Below are positions 40,193 through 48,995 of a stretch of DNA of 64,000 bases, one piece after another. The translations under genes and the position numbers were made by a program. The stretch comes from Boudabousia liubingyangii (GTDB lineage Bacteria; Actinomycetota; Actinomycetes; Actinomycetales; Actinomycetaceae). How positions within the stretch are numbered: the first letter of the stretch is position 1; each line of letters begins with the position of its first letter. The notes below the pieces were generated by a model. The model saw nothing but the letters and a program-made list of their open reading frames with translations, made no database searches and was not told where the DNA came from. The DNA is taken from NCBI RefSeq assembly GCF_001907245.1, contig NZ_MQSU01000005.1, forward strand, positions 1 to 64,000, given 5' to 3'.

Positions 40193-41017
40193 CTACATGT
40201 AAGGGGTAGCCGGCTCAGGAATAAGCTCAACAGAACGGAGCTTTGCCGTGGGCCATGGACCATCACCGGGAACGATCTCGACTACCGCCCGGACCCACTG
40301 ATTAACTTCGCCCGGGGCCTTCCCCGGGATAACGACTGAGAACGGTTGGGCGTCCGCGGCACAGCAGAAAATCTTAAACCGGGAAATCCGCCAAGCCGGA
40401 CCCGCACCGCTACGTAAATCGTCCTTATGCGCCTTAGAAATGAACCCCTCCAAGGTCACGACGCGACCTCGGATCTGGTTCGGATCCCCAAAATGGTAGC
40501 GGTCTACCAGATCGTCGATGGGCTCCAGGGGAGCCTCACCGGCCGGTAGATCGGGATACTGCACCACCGCTTTTTTAGCTCGCCCAGTGGGCAAGTCAGG
40601 GGCCGGTAGGTGGGAACCATTCGGACCTGCCCCCGTGAGTTTCACGTTGGGATCGCCCGTAAGGATTTGCCCGGGATCCTCATCAGTAGGTACCCCATCC
40701 GCGCTAGCAGCGGACTCCGGACTAGCGGGAGCCGGGGCATTCTGGTCAACCATTACGGCACCCAGCGAGGCCGGGGCCGAAAAAACCAACAGTGCGACCG
40801 GCAAGACCATCAACCATGAGCTGCGCTCCATTGCATGATCATGCGCCGCCGGACGTGCTAAAGCCCAGAGGGCAATCAACAGCAAGAAGCCACCACAGAC
40901 TCCCAACCAGGGACGAAAAGCTGGCAACAGATAGCGGTTAGATTCCCCCGTGAGCGCCAAAAAACTCAAAAGTACCCCAATGAAGCCCAGCATCAAAGGC
41001 GTGTAAATACGTTTCAT
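40193..41017 (-). CDS. TIGR03943 family putative permease subunit
   Basis: 274 residues. Two to three N-terminal membrane helices (about 5-22, 33-50 and 68-90) and an extracytoplasmic C-terminal domain with family motifs YHFGDPNQIRGRVVTLEGF, RISRFKIFCCAADAQPFSV and WVRAVVEI. The conserved FCCAADA cysteines may bind metal. It is found with YraQ-type permeases across Firmicutes and Actinobacteria, so the two probably form one transporter. The ATG has GGAAGG. hrpB ends 11 nt upstream, giving the order udk-hrpB-TIGR03943-permease. Confidence 0.88.
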   Translation of the reverse strand: MKRIYTPLMLGFIGVLLSFLALTGESNRYLLPAFRPWLGVCGGFLLLIALWALARPAAHDHAMERSSWLMVLPVALLVFSAPASLGAVMVDQNAPAPASPESAASADGVPTDEDPGQILTGDPNVKLTGAGPNGSHLPAPDLPTGRAKKAVVQYPDLPAGEAPLEPIDDLVDRYHFGDPNQIRGRVVTLEGFISKAHKDDLRSGAGPAWRISRFKIFCCAADAQPFSVVIPGKAPGEVNQWVRAVVEIVPGDGPWPTAKLRSVELIPEPATPYM

Positions 41018-41028
41018 GCCCAGCCTTC

Positions 41029-43926
41029 CTATCCGTTACCTTCAGTTTTCTGTTGCGCCCTAAGGGCCTCTTTCTTAGTGCCCGTTACCGCCTGAGCCTG
41101 TAGCGGGTCCTCGGGCCACGGGTGCTTCGGGTAGCGGCCCCGCATTTCCGCCCTGACTCCCTGGTAAGGGCCCTGCCAGAAACTAGCCAGATCATTAGTC
41201 ACAGCCAAAGGCCGCCCAGCGGGGGAAAGCAGCTCCAACTTCAACGGTACCCGGCCACCCGCCAAGAGCGGCGTCTGCGCCAAACCAAAACAGCGCTGCA
41301 GCTTCAAGGAAGCCTGGGGTCCCTCGGGCGGGTAAGAAATCGGTACTTCAGAGCCGGCTGGGGGTAAGAAAACTGGGGGCGCAACCTCGTCTAAAGCAGC
41401 TACCACCTGCCAGGGTAGCACCTGCTGCAAGTCGGCGACTAGGACCCGAGGGAGCTTGGTCTGGCGCACGATTTCCGCCCGCCGATGCCCAAATAGGTCT
41501 TCGACGTGATCCTGTAAATCCTGATCCGAAAGCTGTGGCCACAACTGTCCGGGGAGGATCTCAAAATCTTGGTTGGCCGGCCAGTGCTCAGCGGCAAAAC
41601 GCAGGCGAGACAGATAATTACGAGCCTCTGTCGTCCACTCCCAGGCTGAAGCCGGCAGTTCCGCCAACTGTTCCATGACCGCGGCCCAAATGTTGTCTTC
41701 GGAAGCCTGCAGGCGACGTGGCTGCGAGAGCGGAATCGCCCCTAGGAAGTCTTGCTCACTGAGCTTTAGACCGTCCTCGTCAAGGGATTGGGTGCGCTTC
41801 GCATGCTGCTCTGCGGCGGCTGCTTCCCGGGCTAGGTCAGCCGGGATCGCTAGGGCCGCCGAGATTTCAAGCTGGCCGCCACCGATTCTTCGCAGGCCGG
41901 AAACCGCTAACCAAGGGCTGGAAGCTAGGGCGGATCCCGCCGGAAGGCGCGCGGCAGTTCCCGCAACCGTCAGATAGGTTTCAGGCCCGTTGGCCCCTAC
42001 CGTCGCAGCACCGACAGTCGCCTTGGCGGTAGTTTTGCCCCCCTTTGAGGACGCCCCCGACTTGGCAGCTTTACTGTCCTTTCCAGCGACCCGAGGTAGC
42101 TGCCGTCTTTGCGCACAAACCCACCGGGGGAAGGCAAAAGCCGCAAGTTCCATCAGAGCATCGGAAAGGTCAAAGTTTGGTGCCTGACTGTGGGCCGGTG
42201 AGGGCTCCGGCGCGATATCTGGGCGGGTCGGCAGGGACTTAAGCTGGTTTTCGAACTGGCCACGGAACTGCTTGATTTCATTCCTCTGGGTGGCTGAAAG
42301 CCGGGGCAAAGCCCCCAGCAGGTCTGCCTGATGAGGACGGTCTAGGACGGTGAGGACCGCGGCGGCCTCTGCCAGGGTCCGGGTGGAAAAGCGAGCTTGC
42401 AAGCGCAGCAGGGCTGCGCCTAGGTTGGGTTCCATAGAGAGTCGGCAAAGATCAGTGCCGATCGGTGTTAGGGAAAGATCAGCTTCCAGCACCCCCAGAG
42501 CTTTAAGATTCGACTGGGCCTGCTTGAGGCTGGCTGCCGGTAGGGTGGAGAGCCACCTGAGTCCTTCCCCTAGGGCGGCATTCCAAGCTGCTAAATAGAG
42601 TACGAACTGGTCTAGGGAAACGCTTTCTACCTCTGGTTTGGGCTGCGGGACTAGCCTAGAGTAATCAGCCTCGCTGAAGGTCCGCCAGGCTCGACCCGGT
42701 CCCAGACGGGCGGCACGACCAGCCCGCTGCTCACAGTCAGCTGCAGAGGCCCACCCCGTGACTAGCTCTGCCACACCTAGCGCCGGGTCAAAACGAGGAC
42801 GCCTTTGCAGGCCGGCATCTACCACGGTGCGAACGCCCGGAACTGTCAATGAACTCTGCGCTAAATCCGTGGAGAGAATAATGGCTCTGCCCTCAGAAGC
42901 AGAGAGCACCCGGTCTTGTTCCTTGGCGGGTAATGATCCATGTAGGGGCCAGATCGTCGCCTCGGGTAGTAAGCCCGCTAGGTGCTCGCTGACCTGATCG
43001 ATTTCTGGCACCCCGGGTAGGAAAACCAGGATATTTCCGGCATGGGGATCTGAGTCGTAGGCTTTCCGTACCAGCTGCGCAACATGCTGTAGGTAGGCGC
43101 GATCAGGACGTACTTTGCCGCTGGGGCCCGCACTTAGCACGGGAACCTGGGCTGGTGGGGGAAAGTACTGTTGGTCCAGGGGAAAGATCTGTCCCGGAAC
43201 GTCCAGAATCGGGGCCTGATCCGTAGTCGCCGGAATAATCGAAACCCCTTCAAACTGGCCTGCCTCCGCCACCGGCACTTCCGCCTCAGCCGGTTCTGAA
43301 CCCAAAACCTGAGCCACCTTGGTGGCTTGCAGGGTGGCACTCATCGCGATCACGTACAGGTCGGGCCGCAGAACCTGCGCTAAATCGATAGCAAATGCTA
43401 ATCCTAGATCGCTAAAAAGGGAACGCTCATGGACTTCGTCGAAGATAATCCCCGCATAGGATTCAGCCTCTGGATCCGCTAGGAGTTTACGAACCAGAAC
43501 TCCTGGAGTCATAACCTCTAGACGGGTGCTGCGATTACAGGTACTTTCCCCGCGAATCGTATAGGCGAAAGTACCCTTAGGGGCCCCGGTTAGCTCCTCT
43601 AGTCGGCGCGCGGCGGCCCGCGCGGTTACCCGCCGAGGTTGCACCAAGGCAATCCTCTTATCACCTAGGTTTTGAGCATCCACAAAATCGATTAGCGCGG
43701 GTGGCACCAAGGTGGTTTTACCTGAGCCCGGAGGCGCACAAACCACCAGTCGGCGATCCTGCCCAAAGAGTCCCAACAGTGCCCCTAAGCCGGTACGGAA
43801 CGGTAAATGTGGAGCCTGGCGTAGTACGCGCGCAGTAAAGCCCCCGGCGGGAAGGAAGCCAGCGCCCTCGTCGGGAAGGAAGCCAGCGCCCTCGTCGGGA
43901 CTAAAAGAAGCAGAAAACTCAGTCAT
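41029..43926 (-). CDS. hrpB: ATP-dependent helicase HrpB
   Basis: 965 residues. DEAH-box RNA-helicase-like motor: Walker A APPGSGKTTLVP (about residue 60), DEVHERS (II), MSATLQ (III), LSTDLAQSSLTVPGVRTVVD (V) and QRAGRAARLGPG (VI), followed by the HrpB-type C-terminal domain. Its physiological role in bacteria is poorly defined. The chosen ATG at 43924-43926 overlaps the end of udk by 8 nt; an extension upstream would run through udk. Residues 7-30 contain a tandem duplication (DEGAGFLP twice) coded by a 24-bp repeat. A Lys/Ala/Gly-rich stretch (about 600-640) interrupts the C-terminal half. Confidence 0.93.
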   Translation of the reverse strand: MTEFSASFSPDEGAGFLPDEGAGFLPAGGFTARVLRQAPHLPFRTGLGALLGLFGQDRRLVVCAPPGSGKTTLVPPALIDFVDAQNLGDKRIALVQPRRVTARAAARRLEELTGAPKGTFAYTIRGESTCNRSTRLEVMTPGVLVRKLLADPEAESYAGIIFDEVHERSLFSDLGLAFAIDLAQVLRPDLYVIAMSATLQATKVAQVLGSEPAEAEVPVAEAGQFEGVSIIPATTDQAPILDVPGQIFPLDQQYFPPPAQVPVLSAGPSGKVRPDRAYLQHVAQLVRKAYDSDPHAGNILVFLPGVPEIDQVSEHLAGLLPEATIWPLHGSLPAKEQDRVLSASEGRAIILSTDLAQSSLTVPGVRTVVDAGLQRRPRFDPALGVAELVTGWASAADCEQRAGRAARLGPGRAWRTFSEADYSRLVPQPKPEVESVSLDQFVLYLAAWNAALGEGLRWLSTLPAASLKQAQSNLKALGVLEADLSLTPIGTDLCRLSMEPNLGAALLRLQARFSTRTLAEAAAVLTVLDRPHQADLLGALPRLSATQRNEIKQFRGQFENQLKSLPTRPDIAPEPSPAHSQAPNFDLSDALMELAAFAFPRWVCAQRRQLPRVAGKDSKAAKSGASSKGGKTTAKATVGAATVGANGPETYLTVAGTAARLPAGSALASSPWLAVSGLRRIGGGQLEISAALAIPADLAREAAAAEQHAKRTQSLDEDGLKLSEQDFLGAIPLSQPRRLQASEDNIWAAVMEQLAELPASAWEWTTEARNYLSRLRFAAEHWPANQDFEILPGQLWPQLSDQDLQDHVEDLFGHRRAEIVRQTKLPRVLVADLQQVLPWQVVAALDEVAPPVFLPPAGSEVPISYPPEGPQASLKLQRCFGLAQTPLLAGGRVPLKLELLSPAGRPLAVTNDLASFWQGPYQGVRAEMRGRYPKHPWPEDPLQAQAVTGTKKEALRAQQKTEGNG
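43849..43896. repeat. Two tandem copies of a 24-bp unit inside hrpB
   Basis: Identical 24-bp units at 43849-43872 and 43873-43896 (plus strand GGGAAGGAAGCCAGCGCCCT...). In frame, they add eight residues to the HrpB N-terminus without disrupting it. Copy number could vary between strains. Confidence 0.85.
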
Positions 43927-44614
43927 TCGTAGAAGTCTGAGCGGACTGGGGATCAACCTCAAAGATCGGCGCGTTCAAAGGTACCGCATTCGGATCTAGC
44001 CCTAAAACTCGGTCGATCCGGTGAACCAACATGTCTAGGGCCACCAGGTTGGAGCCGCCCTCGGGGATGATCATGTCGGCCTGGCGCTTCGAAGGTTCCA
44101 CATACAGTTCATGCATGGGCTTAACGGTCTTTAGATACTGGGCTTCAACCGACTCAAGGGAGCGCCCACGCTCAACCACATCGCGACGGATTCGACGCAA
44201 GATGCGCACGTCAGCGTCCGTATCAACGAAGAGCTTAATATCGCATAGTTCGCACAGGCGCGGTTCGGCAAAAATCAGGATGCCTTCCACGATCAAAATG
44301 GGGGAGGGGTCCAGTCGGACGGTCTCTTTCGCGCGGGTGTGTAGCGCATAGTCGTAGGTGGGGCACTCAACGGCTTTCCCAGAGATCAGCTCCTTGACCT
44401 GTTCAATCATCAGGTCATTATCGAAAGCGGTGGGCGCGTCATAGTTCAGGGTCGTGCGGGCCTCAAAGGGCAGATGATCGTTGTTCTTGTAGTAAGAGTC
44501 GTGCTGGATCACCGTGACATGCCCGGCGAAGTGCTTCGCTAGGGTTTGGGTGAGGGTGGATTTACCGGAGGCAGTTCCACCAGCAATACCGATAACCAGA
44601 GTACGATCAGACAT
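43919..44614 (-). CDS. udk: Uridine/cytidine kinase
   Basis: 231 residues. Walker A IAGGTASGKST near residue 12, HDSYYKN (catalytic Asp), LNYDAPTAFD, and the Arg-rich lid RRIRRDVVERGRS. It phosphorylates uridine and cytidine to the monophosphates with ATP or GTP (pyrimidine salvage). It ends with SAQTSTND, extending slightly beyond the usual length. It diverges from rlmC (76-nt gap), and its stop lies inside the hrpB start region. Confidence 0.93.
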   Translation of the reverse strand: MSDRTLVIGIAGGTASGKSTLTQTLAKHFAGHVTVIQHDSYYKNNDHLPFEARTTLNYDAPTAFDNDLMIEQVKELISGKAVECPTYDYALHTRAKETVRLDPSPILIVEGILIFAEPRLCELCDIKLFVDTDADVRILRRIRRDVVERGRSLESVEAQYLKTVKPMHELYVEPSKRQADMIIPEGGSNLVALDMLVHRIDRVLGLDPNAVPLNAPIFEVDPQSAQTSTND

Positions 44615-44678
44615 TCCCGAACCTTCCTAAATGAAACCTCTTCGCAATTGTGCCACAGCCGTCAAGCTTCCGGGGCTT

Positions 44679-44684
44679 TATGAT
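44679..44684 (+). promoter_or_regulatory. -10 TATGAT of the leaderless rlmC promoter
   Basis: TATGAT ends 6 nt before the ATG at 44691. There is no Shine-Dalgarno. One of the clearest members of the leaderless set in this window. Confidence 0.6.
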
Positions 44685-44690
44685 GGGTTT

Positions 44691-45890
44691 ATGCGATGTG
44701 ATTATTACGAGGCCGACCTGTGCAAATCTTGTAAAGACCTGCATTTAGCCCCTTCGGTTCAGCTGGCAGAAAAGCAAGACCGGGTGGCTCAGATCTTGTC
44801 TGCTCACGTGCCCGCCGCGGCCTGGGTAGCGCCACAGGCCTCCGCAGAAGAGGGGTTCCGTAATAAAGCAAAACTGGCCGTCGGGGGAAGTAGCCAACAG
44901 CCCACCCTAGGGATCATGCTGCCTGACGGGAAGGTCCAAGACCTATTGCAGTGCCCACTCTATGATTCCGAAATGCGCGCTTACCTGGCGAAGCTACCTG
45001 CCCTCTTAGCGGCTTTGAAACTGCCGCCCTATGAGTTGAATACTCGCCGTGGGGAGCTGAAATACGTGCTGGTAACGCAGTCCCCCAAGAATCGCTTTAT
45101 GCTGCGCCTAGTCTTGCGTTCAAAGCGCCTAGTGCCGCAGATCCGTCAGTTGACGCCCGCTATCTTGCAGGCCTTGCCCGGGACGGAAGTATTTTCGCTC
45201 AACTTCCTCCCAGAGCATGTGGCCCTGACTGAAGGGCATGAAGAACTGCTATTAACCGAGCAGAAACTCCTGCCCATGCCGTTGCGTCTGACTTTCGCTA
45301 ACTCAGCAGGTGGCGAGGCAGCTCGCGCCAGGGCCGTGGGGGACGTTCCGCAGACTTCAGAACTGGTGCTTTATGCCCGCCCGGGTGGGTTCTTCCAAAC
45401 CAATACCCAAGTGGCCCAGGCGCTCTACCAGCAGGCGGCGGACTGGGCGGCAGACTATGCCAACGGCCAGGGGCAGGCACTGGACCTGTTCTGTGGCGTG
45501 GGCGGTTTCGCCTTAGCAATGGCAGCCGGGTTCCAGCGCGTCTTCGGGGTTGAAATCTCAGAAAGTGCGGTCTTAGCGGCTCGTGCTTCCGCGCAGCAAG
45601 CCGGGCTCGAAAACGTGAGTTTCGAGGCCGCAGATGCTCAGAGTATCGATATGGGGGCCTATGACCTAGTGGTCGTTAATCCGCCTCGACGGGGGATCGG
45701 GCCGGAACTATGCCAATGGCTCAGCCAAGCCCGCCCGGCGGCCTTTATCTACTCCAGCTGTAACCCGCAGTCACTAGCGGAAGATCTAGGACGCATTGAA
45801 GGCTATCGGGTGCTCAAGGCACGACTTTTCGACATGTTCCCACATACGGACCATGCGGAAGTCTTAGTCTTAGCGGTCGCCCAAAAATAA
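44691..45890 (+). CDS. rlmC: 23S rRNA (uracil-5-)-methyltransferase, RlmC type
   Basis: 399 residues. The start MRCDYYEADLCKSC matches RlmC, with the Fe-S cysteines at residues 3, 11 and 14 plus QCPLYD further on. The SAM-binding methyltransferase domain has LDLFCGVGGFALAMA and GVEISESAV. The catalytic VVNPPRRGIG and nucleophile SSCNPQSLAEDL are followed by the general-base region FDMFPHTDHAEVL. RlmC methylates U747 of 23S rRNA in E. coli; related RlmD/TrmA act on other uridines, so the exact target is inferred. An upstream in-frame ATG at 44631 is rejected because the -10 TATGAT sits between the two. A terminator follows. Confidence 0.88.
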   Translation: MRCDYYEADLCKSCKDLHLAPSVQLAEKQDRVAQILSAHVPAAAWVAPQASAEEGFRNKAKLAVGGSSQQPTLGIMLPDGKVQDLLQCPLYDSEMRAYLAKLPALLAALKLPPYELNTRRGELKYVLVTQSPKNRFMLRLVLRSKRLVPQIRQLTPAILQALPGTEVFSLNFLPEHVALTEGHEELLLTEQKLLPMPLRLTFANSAGGEAARARAVGDVPQTSELVLYARPGGFFQTNTQVAQALYQQAADWAADYANGQGQALDLFCGVGGFALAMAAGFQRVFGVEISESAVLAARASAQQAGLENVSFEAADAQSIDMGAYDLVVVNPPRRGIGPELCQWLSQARPAAFIYSSCNPQSLAEDLGRIEGYRVLKARLFDMFPHTDHAEVLVLAVAQK

Positions 45891-45895
45891 GAAAT

Positions 45896-45938
45896 CCCCC
45901 AAGGTTGATGTCGTTATCAAACCTTGGGGGTTCCTTTT
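45896..45938 (+). terminator. Intrinsic terminator of rlmC
   Basis: CCCCCAAGGTT (45896-45906) pairs with AACCTTGGGGG (45920-45930), with an inner GAT/ATC extension and a TTCCTTTT tail. It may also serve the minus-strand operon ending at 45951. Confidence 0.9.
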
Positions 45939-45950
45939 CAGTCTGTTAAA

Positions 45951-46067
45951 TCAGCCCATAACCTTGGTTAGGACGGTTTCAATCAAGTCGGGCTTCTCGC
46001 GACCGAGGAAGAAACCAGCACCTAGGACTAGGGTGAACTTGATGAGCTTGCCGAGTAGACGCAGCAT
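45951..46067 (-). CDS. 38-residue membrane peptide
   Basis: ATG at 46065-46067, TGA at 45951-45953. The product begins MLRLLGKLIKFTLVLGAGFF and ends TVLTKVMG: a short basic start, one hydrophobic segment (about residues 4-21) and a charged tail (GREKPDL), i.e. a single-pass or surface amphipathic peptide. An AAAGGAAA ribosome binding site lies 6 nt upstream, and TATATC or CACAAT further up could serve as a -10. It ends exactly before the terminator shared with rlmC and is 83 nt downstream of folA, so it may be the last gene of the thyA-folA operon. Composition and signals favour a real gene; the family is unknown. Confidence 0.65.
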   Translation of the reverse strand: MLRLLGKLIKFTLVLGAGFFLGREKPDLIETVLTKVMG

Positions 46068-46150
46068 GTCATTTCCTTTCTATGAAACGATATATCCCCT
46101 CTATTGTGCCCTATCTGACGTGGCCTTGGCAGGGGATAGCGTGGTTAAAA

Positions 46151-46783
46151 CTACATTTTCCGCCCATAGGTGACAACCTGCCATGGCCAAGGTCCCAGCG
46201 GATCACGAACTTCTTGGTCACTCAGATCAGGTAAAACCTGCCAAGTGGACAGATCCTGATCAACCCTAGGAGCATGAACTACGCGAGTGTGTTCAGGCTT
46301 GAGCTCCACCGCGGTCTGAACCTGACTGGTCACCACAATCGACGTCAGGGGCAGGAAAGCCTCGTAGACCTGAGCCCCACCAATCACCCAAGCATCAACC
46401 CCATAGGGGTTCGAGGGCGCTCCCTCACCTTCAGCAGGGGAGCCAGCCTGGGCCTTTAGCTGGGCGAAGTGCTCATTTAGCAGCTCAATAACCGCCTCGA
46501 TCGTGGGTACTGAAACCAGATTCGGCTCCGACAGGTTCAAGGTGCGCGAAAGGACTATATTTAGCCGCCCCGGAAGGGGAGCTTTGGGGAGTGACTCCAA
46601 GCAACCTCGGCCCATAATGATGGGACAACCTAGGGTAGCGTTTTTGAAATGTTTAAAATCGCCCGGAATATGCCAGGGTAGATCCCCATCGACGCCAATC
46701 AGGGCATTGGTATCAGCTGCCCAAATGGCACCCAAAGTGAAATCTAGAGCTTCCGGGCCCAGGTTTAACTGCTTGTCCGACAT
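46151..46783 (-). CDS. folA: Dihydrofolate reductase
   Basis: 210 residues, longer than the usual ~160-180. Core motifs: AIWAADTNALIGVDGDLPWHIPGDFKHFK (substrate site with the Asp in GDFKHFK), IIMGRGCLESLP (cofactor site), LNIVLSRTL and AWVIGGAQVYEAFLP. The extra length comes from a Glu/Pro/Gly-rich insertion (about residues 113-128) and an N-terminal extension of about 14 residues. It reduces dihydrofolate to tetrahydrofolate with NADPH, regenerating the cofactor oxidised by ThyA. It follows thyA by 51 nt on the same strand. AGGAAT is the likely ribosome binding site. Confidence 0.93.
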   Translation of the reverse strand: MSDKQLNLGPEALDFTLGAIWAADTNALIGVDGDLPWHIPGDFKHFKNATLGCPIIMGRGCLESLPKAPLPGRLNIVLSRTLNLSEPNLVSVPTIEAVIELLNEHFAQLKAQAGSPAEGEGAPSNPYGVDAWVIGGAQVYEAFLPLTSIVVTSQVQTAVELKPEHTRVVHAPRVDQDLSTWQVLPDLSDQEVRDPLGPWPWQVVTYGRKM

Positions 46784-46834
46784 CTGCTATTCCTATCCGC
46801 CCAAGAGTGTGGACTAAGAAGGTAACTGCGGGTC

Positions 46835-47635
46835 TCAGACCGCAATCGGGGCTTTAATGCCAGCGTGGTGCTGGTAATTTTTAACCTTCACGTCTTCTAG
46901 CTGGTAATCGAAAATGCTGTCGCGCGCGGTCAGTTCTAGCTCCGGGAAGGGGTAGGCTTCGCGGGAAAGCTGAGTTTTGACCTGCTCGAAGTGGTTTTGA
47001 TAGATATGGCAATCACCGCCGGTCCAGATGAACTCGCCGGGTTCCAAACCGGTCTGCTGAGCCAAGAAATGGGTCAACAGTGAGTAGGACGCAATATTGA
47101 AGGGCACTCCTAGGAAGAGGTCCGCACTGCGCTGGTAAACCTGCAGGGAAAGCTTGCCCTCACTGACGTAGCACTGGAAGAAAGCGTGGCAGGGGGCCAG
47201 GGCCATCCGGTCCAGTTCAGAGACGTTCCAGGCGGAAACTAGGTGACGACGGGAATCCGGGTCTGCTTTCAAATTTTCAATCAGCTGGGTGATCTGGTCG
47301 ATCGCATCGCCGTCCCGGGAAGGCCACGAACGCCACTGCACACCGTAAACCGGGCCCAGTTCACCGTTCTCGTCCGCCCAGTCATCCCAGATATGAATGC
47401 CCTGTTCAACTAGTTGGCGAATATTGGAATCACCCTGTAGGAACCAAAGTAGTTCCCCGACCACACCCTTAAGGAAGACCTTCTTGGTGGTGATTAGCGG
47501 GAAGCCCTCGGAAAGGTCGTAGCGCAGCTGTCGGGCGAATACGCTTCGGGTTCCGACACCGGTGCGGTCACCTTTATCGGTGCCGTTTTCGAGGACGTCA
47601 CGCAGCAGGTCTTCGTACTGGGTGTTAGTTTGCAT
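46835..47635 (-). CDS. thyA: Thymidylate synthase
   Basis: 266 residues (E. coli 264). It methylates dUMP to dTMP using methylene-tetrahydrofolate. Motifs: [35 protein letters not shown], and the catalytic [12 protein letters not shown] with Cys near residue 147, then [18 protein letters not shown] and [12 protein letters not shown]. It starts at ATG 47633-47635 with AAGGA upstream and overlaps the EcsC-like gene by 11 nt, so the two are coupled. A longer frame to 47773 would run into that gene. Confidence 0.97.
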   Translation of the reverse strand: MQTNTQYEDLLRDVLENGTDKGDRTGVGTRSVFARQLRYDLSEGFPLITTKKVFLKGVVGELLWFLQGDSNIRQLVEQGIHIWDDWADENGELGPVYGVQWRSWPSRDGDAIDQITQLIENLKADPDSRRHLVSAWNVSELDRMALAPCHAFFQCYVSEGKLSLQVYQRSADLFLGVPFNIASYSLLTHFLAQQTGLEPGEFIWTGGDCHIYQNHFEQVKTQLSREAYPFPELELTARDSIFDYQLEDVKVKNYQHHAGIKAPIAV

Positions 47636-48377
47636 TTTCCTTCGCCTTTGATAGTGCTGCTTGTCTTTGGTTAAGCATATCAATTCCACCCCGGGTTCCG
47701 GCAATAATTTGCTCGGCCAGTTTGGCACCTCCGCGCCAACCCAGGACCGCGCCAATGCCCAGCGGGAGGGCACGCTTAATCATGTGCTTGCCGGTAGTTT
47801 TAGCGGCGCGCTTGGTGATGTATTTGGCTAGGAAACGGTTCAAACTTGAACTCTGGGTCCCACTCATGGTGGCCAAGGTGGCCTGTGCCCAAAGTAAGCC
47901 AGAACCACCCAGGGCTTTAGCGACTACCTCGGGACCATCCTCGCCAATTAAGGCGGTTAAGAGTAGGGTACGTTTGCCATTCTGGGTATCCGGGTGAAGC
48001 CCACGGATTTCAGCAACGCTTAGAACGTACCAGGCTGCTTGGGAGACGAAAGTGGCGAACTGGGCGGTAGAAACCGCTAGGGAAGCGGCAGTGCCAAGGC
48101 CGGGCCAGACAGCTGCCACCCCGGCGGTACCGGCGGTGGTTTGAACCTGCTTGACGAAACGGTCATTAAGACGATCGATTAACTGCGCGTCGTTTTCTTG
48201 GGGGTAACGTTCACGCAGTTTTTCGATGCGCTTTTTGATAATGCCCGCAGGTAAGTTCAAGGCCCGGTCGACGATATTTAGTACCTCTTCGTCAGAGGCG
48301 TCGAGGGTCGCCACTGAGGTGACCTTACCGGCCTTTTTTACTAGTCGACGACTTTGGTCCTTGAGCTTACCTAGCAT
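47625..48377 (-). CDS. EcsC-like family protein
   Basis: 250 residues. A basic, helical N-terminal half ([33 protein letters not shown]) is followed by a Gly/Ala-rich hydrophobic region ([45 protein letters not shown]) and a second one near the C-terminus ([22 protein letters not shown]). The pattern fits EcsC-type proteins of unknown biochemical role; the match is by pattern, not by catalytic residues. It lies 3 nt after OsmC and overlaps thyA by 11 nt, so it is part of the OsmC-EcsC-thyA-folA operon. Confidence 0.6.
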   Translation of the reverse strand: MLGKLKDQSRRLVKKAGKVTSVATLDASDEEVLNIVDRALNLPAGIIKKRIEKLRERYPQENDAQLIDRLNDRFVKQVQTTAGTAGVAAVWPGLGTAASLAVSTAQFATFVSQAAWYVLSVAEIRGLHPDTQNGKRTLLLTALIGEDGPEVVAKALGGSGLLWAQATLATMSGTQSSSLNRFLAKYITKRAAKTTGKHMIKRALPLGIGAVLGWRGGAKLAEQIIAGTRGGIDMLNQRQAALSKAKENAN

Positions 48378-48380
48378 AAA

Positions 48381-48848
48381 TCACTTTGCTTTCGGTTCGA
48401 AGGTTAGGTTGCGTTCGTAGGGGGCACCCTCAGCTAGGGTGTGTCCGATGGTGCAGTACTTGTCGATCGCACGGTAGGCGAATTCGGTGGTCTTGACCTG
48501 GTTTTCTTCATCTAGGTCAGAGCCTTCAACCACGATTTCTACCTGGAAGGATTCGAAGAGGTCGGTTTCTTCGATGAACTTGCCAGAGACGCCCACCTTG
48601 GCCTTGAAGTCCTTGCCTAGGGAACGAGCTAGGGAGTGGTCCGCAGATAGGGAGTTACAGGTAGCAAGGGCGATCTTTAGTAGGTCGCCGGGGCTGAACT
48701 GGCCTTCGCCCATACCGACCTGAACTTCAGCACCACGGGCATTGCGGGCCACGTAGTGACGTTCGCCCACGCGCTCGGCCCAGAGCGGTGCATGAGGGCC
48801 ATTTTCGGCAGCGGGTTCAACGTTGATGTTCAAATCTTCTTTGCTCAT
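48381..48848 (-). CDS. OsmC family peroxiredoxin
   Basis: 155 residues. The two redox cysteines of the family are present in ALATCNSLSAD and IDKYCTIGHTLAEG, with FSPGDLLKIALATC typical of the OsmC/Ohr fold. The enzymes reduce organic hydroperoxides as intertwined homodimers. Assignment to OsmC or to Ohr is not firm. AGGAGAAG precedes the ATG. First gene of a co-directional run with EcsC-like, thyA and folA (gap of 3 nt to the next). Confidence 0.87.
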   Translation of the reverse strand: MSKEDLNINVEPAAENGPHAPLWAERVGERHYVARNARGAEVQVGMGEGQFSPGDLLKIALATCNSLSADHSLARSLGKDFKAKVGVSGKFIEETDLFESFQVEIVVEGSDLDEENQVKTTEFAYRAIDKYCTIGHTLAEGAPYERNLTFEPKAK

Positions 48849-48995
48849 TACTTCTCCTTGATGGGATTATTTATGAATTTTCGACCACTGGTATTACGTT
48901 TTCGCAGCAGTTTTTATTCCCGGGTGGCATTTTTGACGAACTAATTCTAAGCCTACTTCGGACCCTCTGGCTGGGCAGAACAGTAACTTTAAGGC

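Noticed and set aside
40518-42598. Plus-strand frames of 60-106 codons over TIGR03943 and hrpB
   Set aside because: They are antisense shadows of well-supported minus-strand genes.
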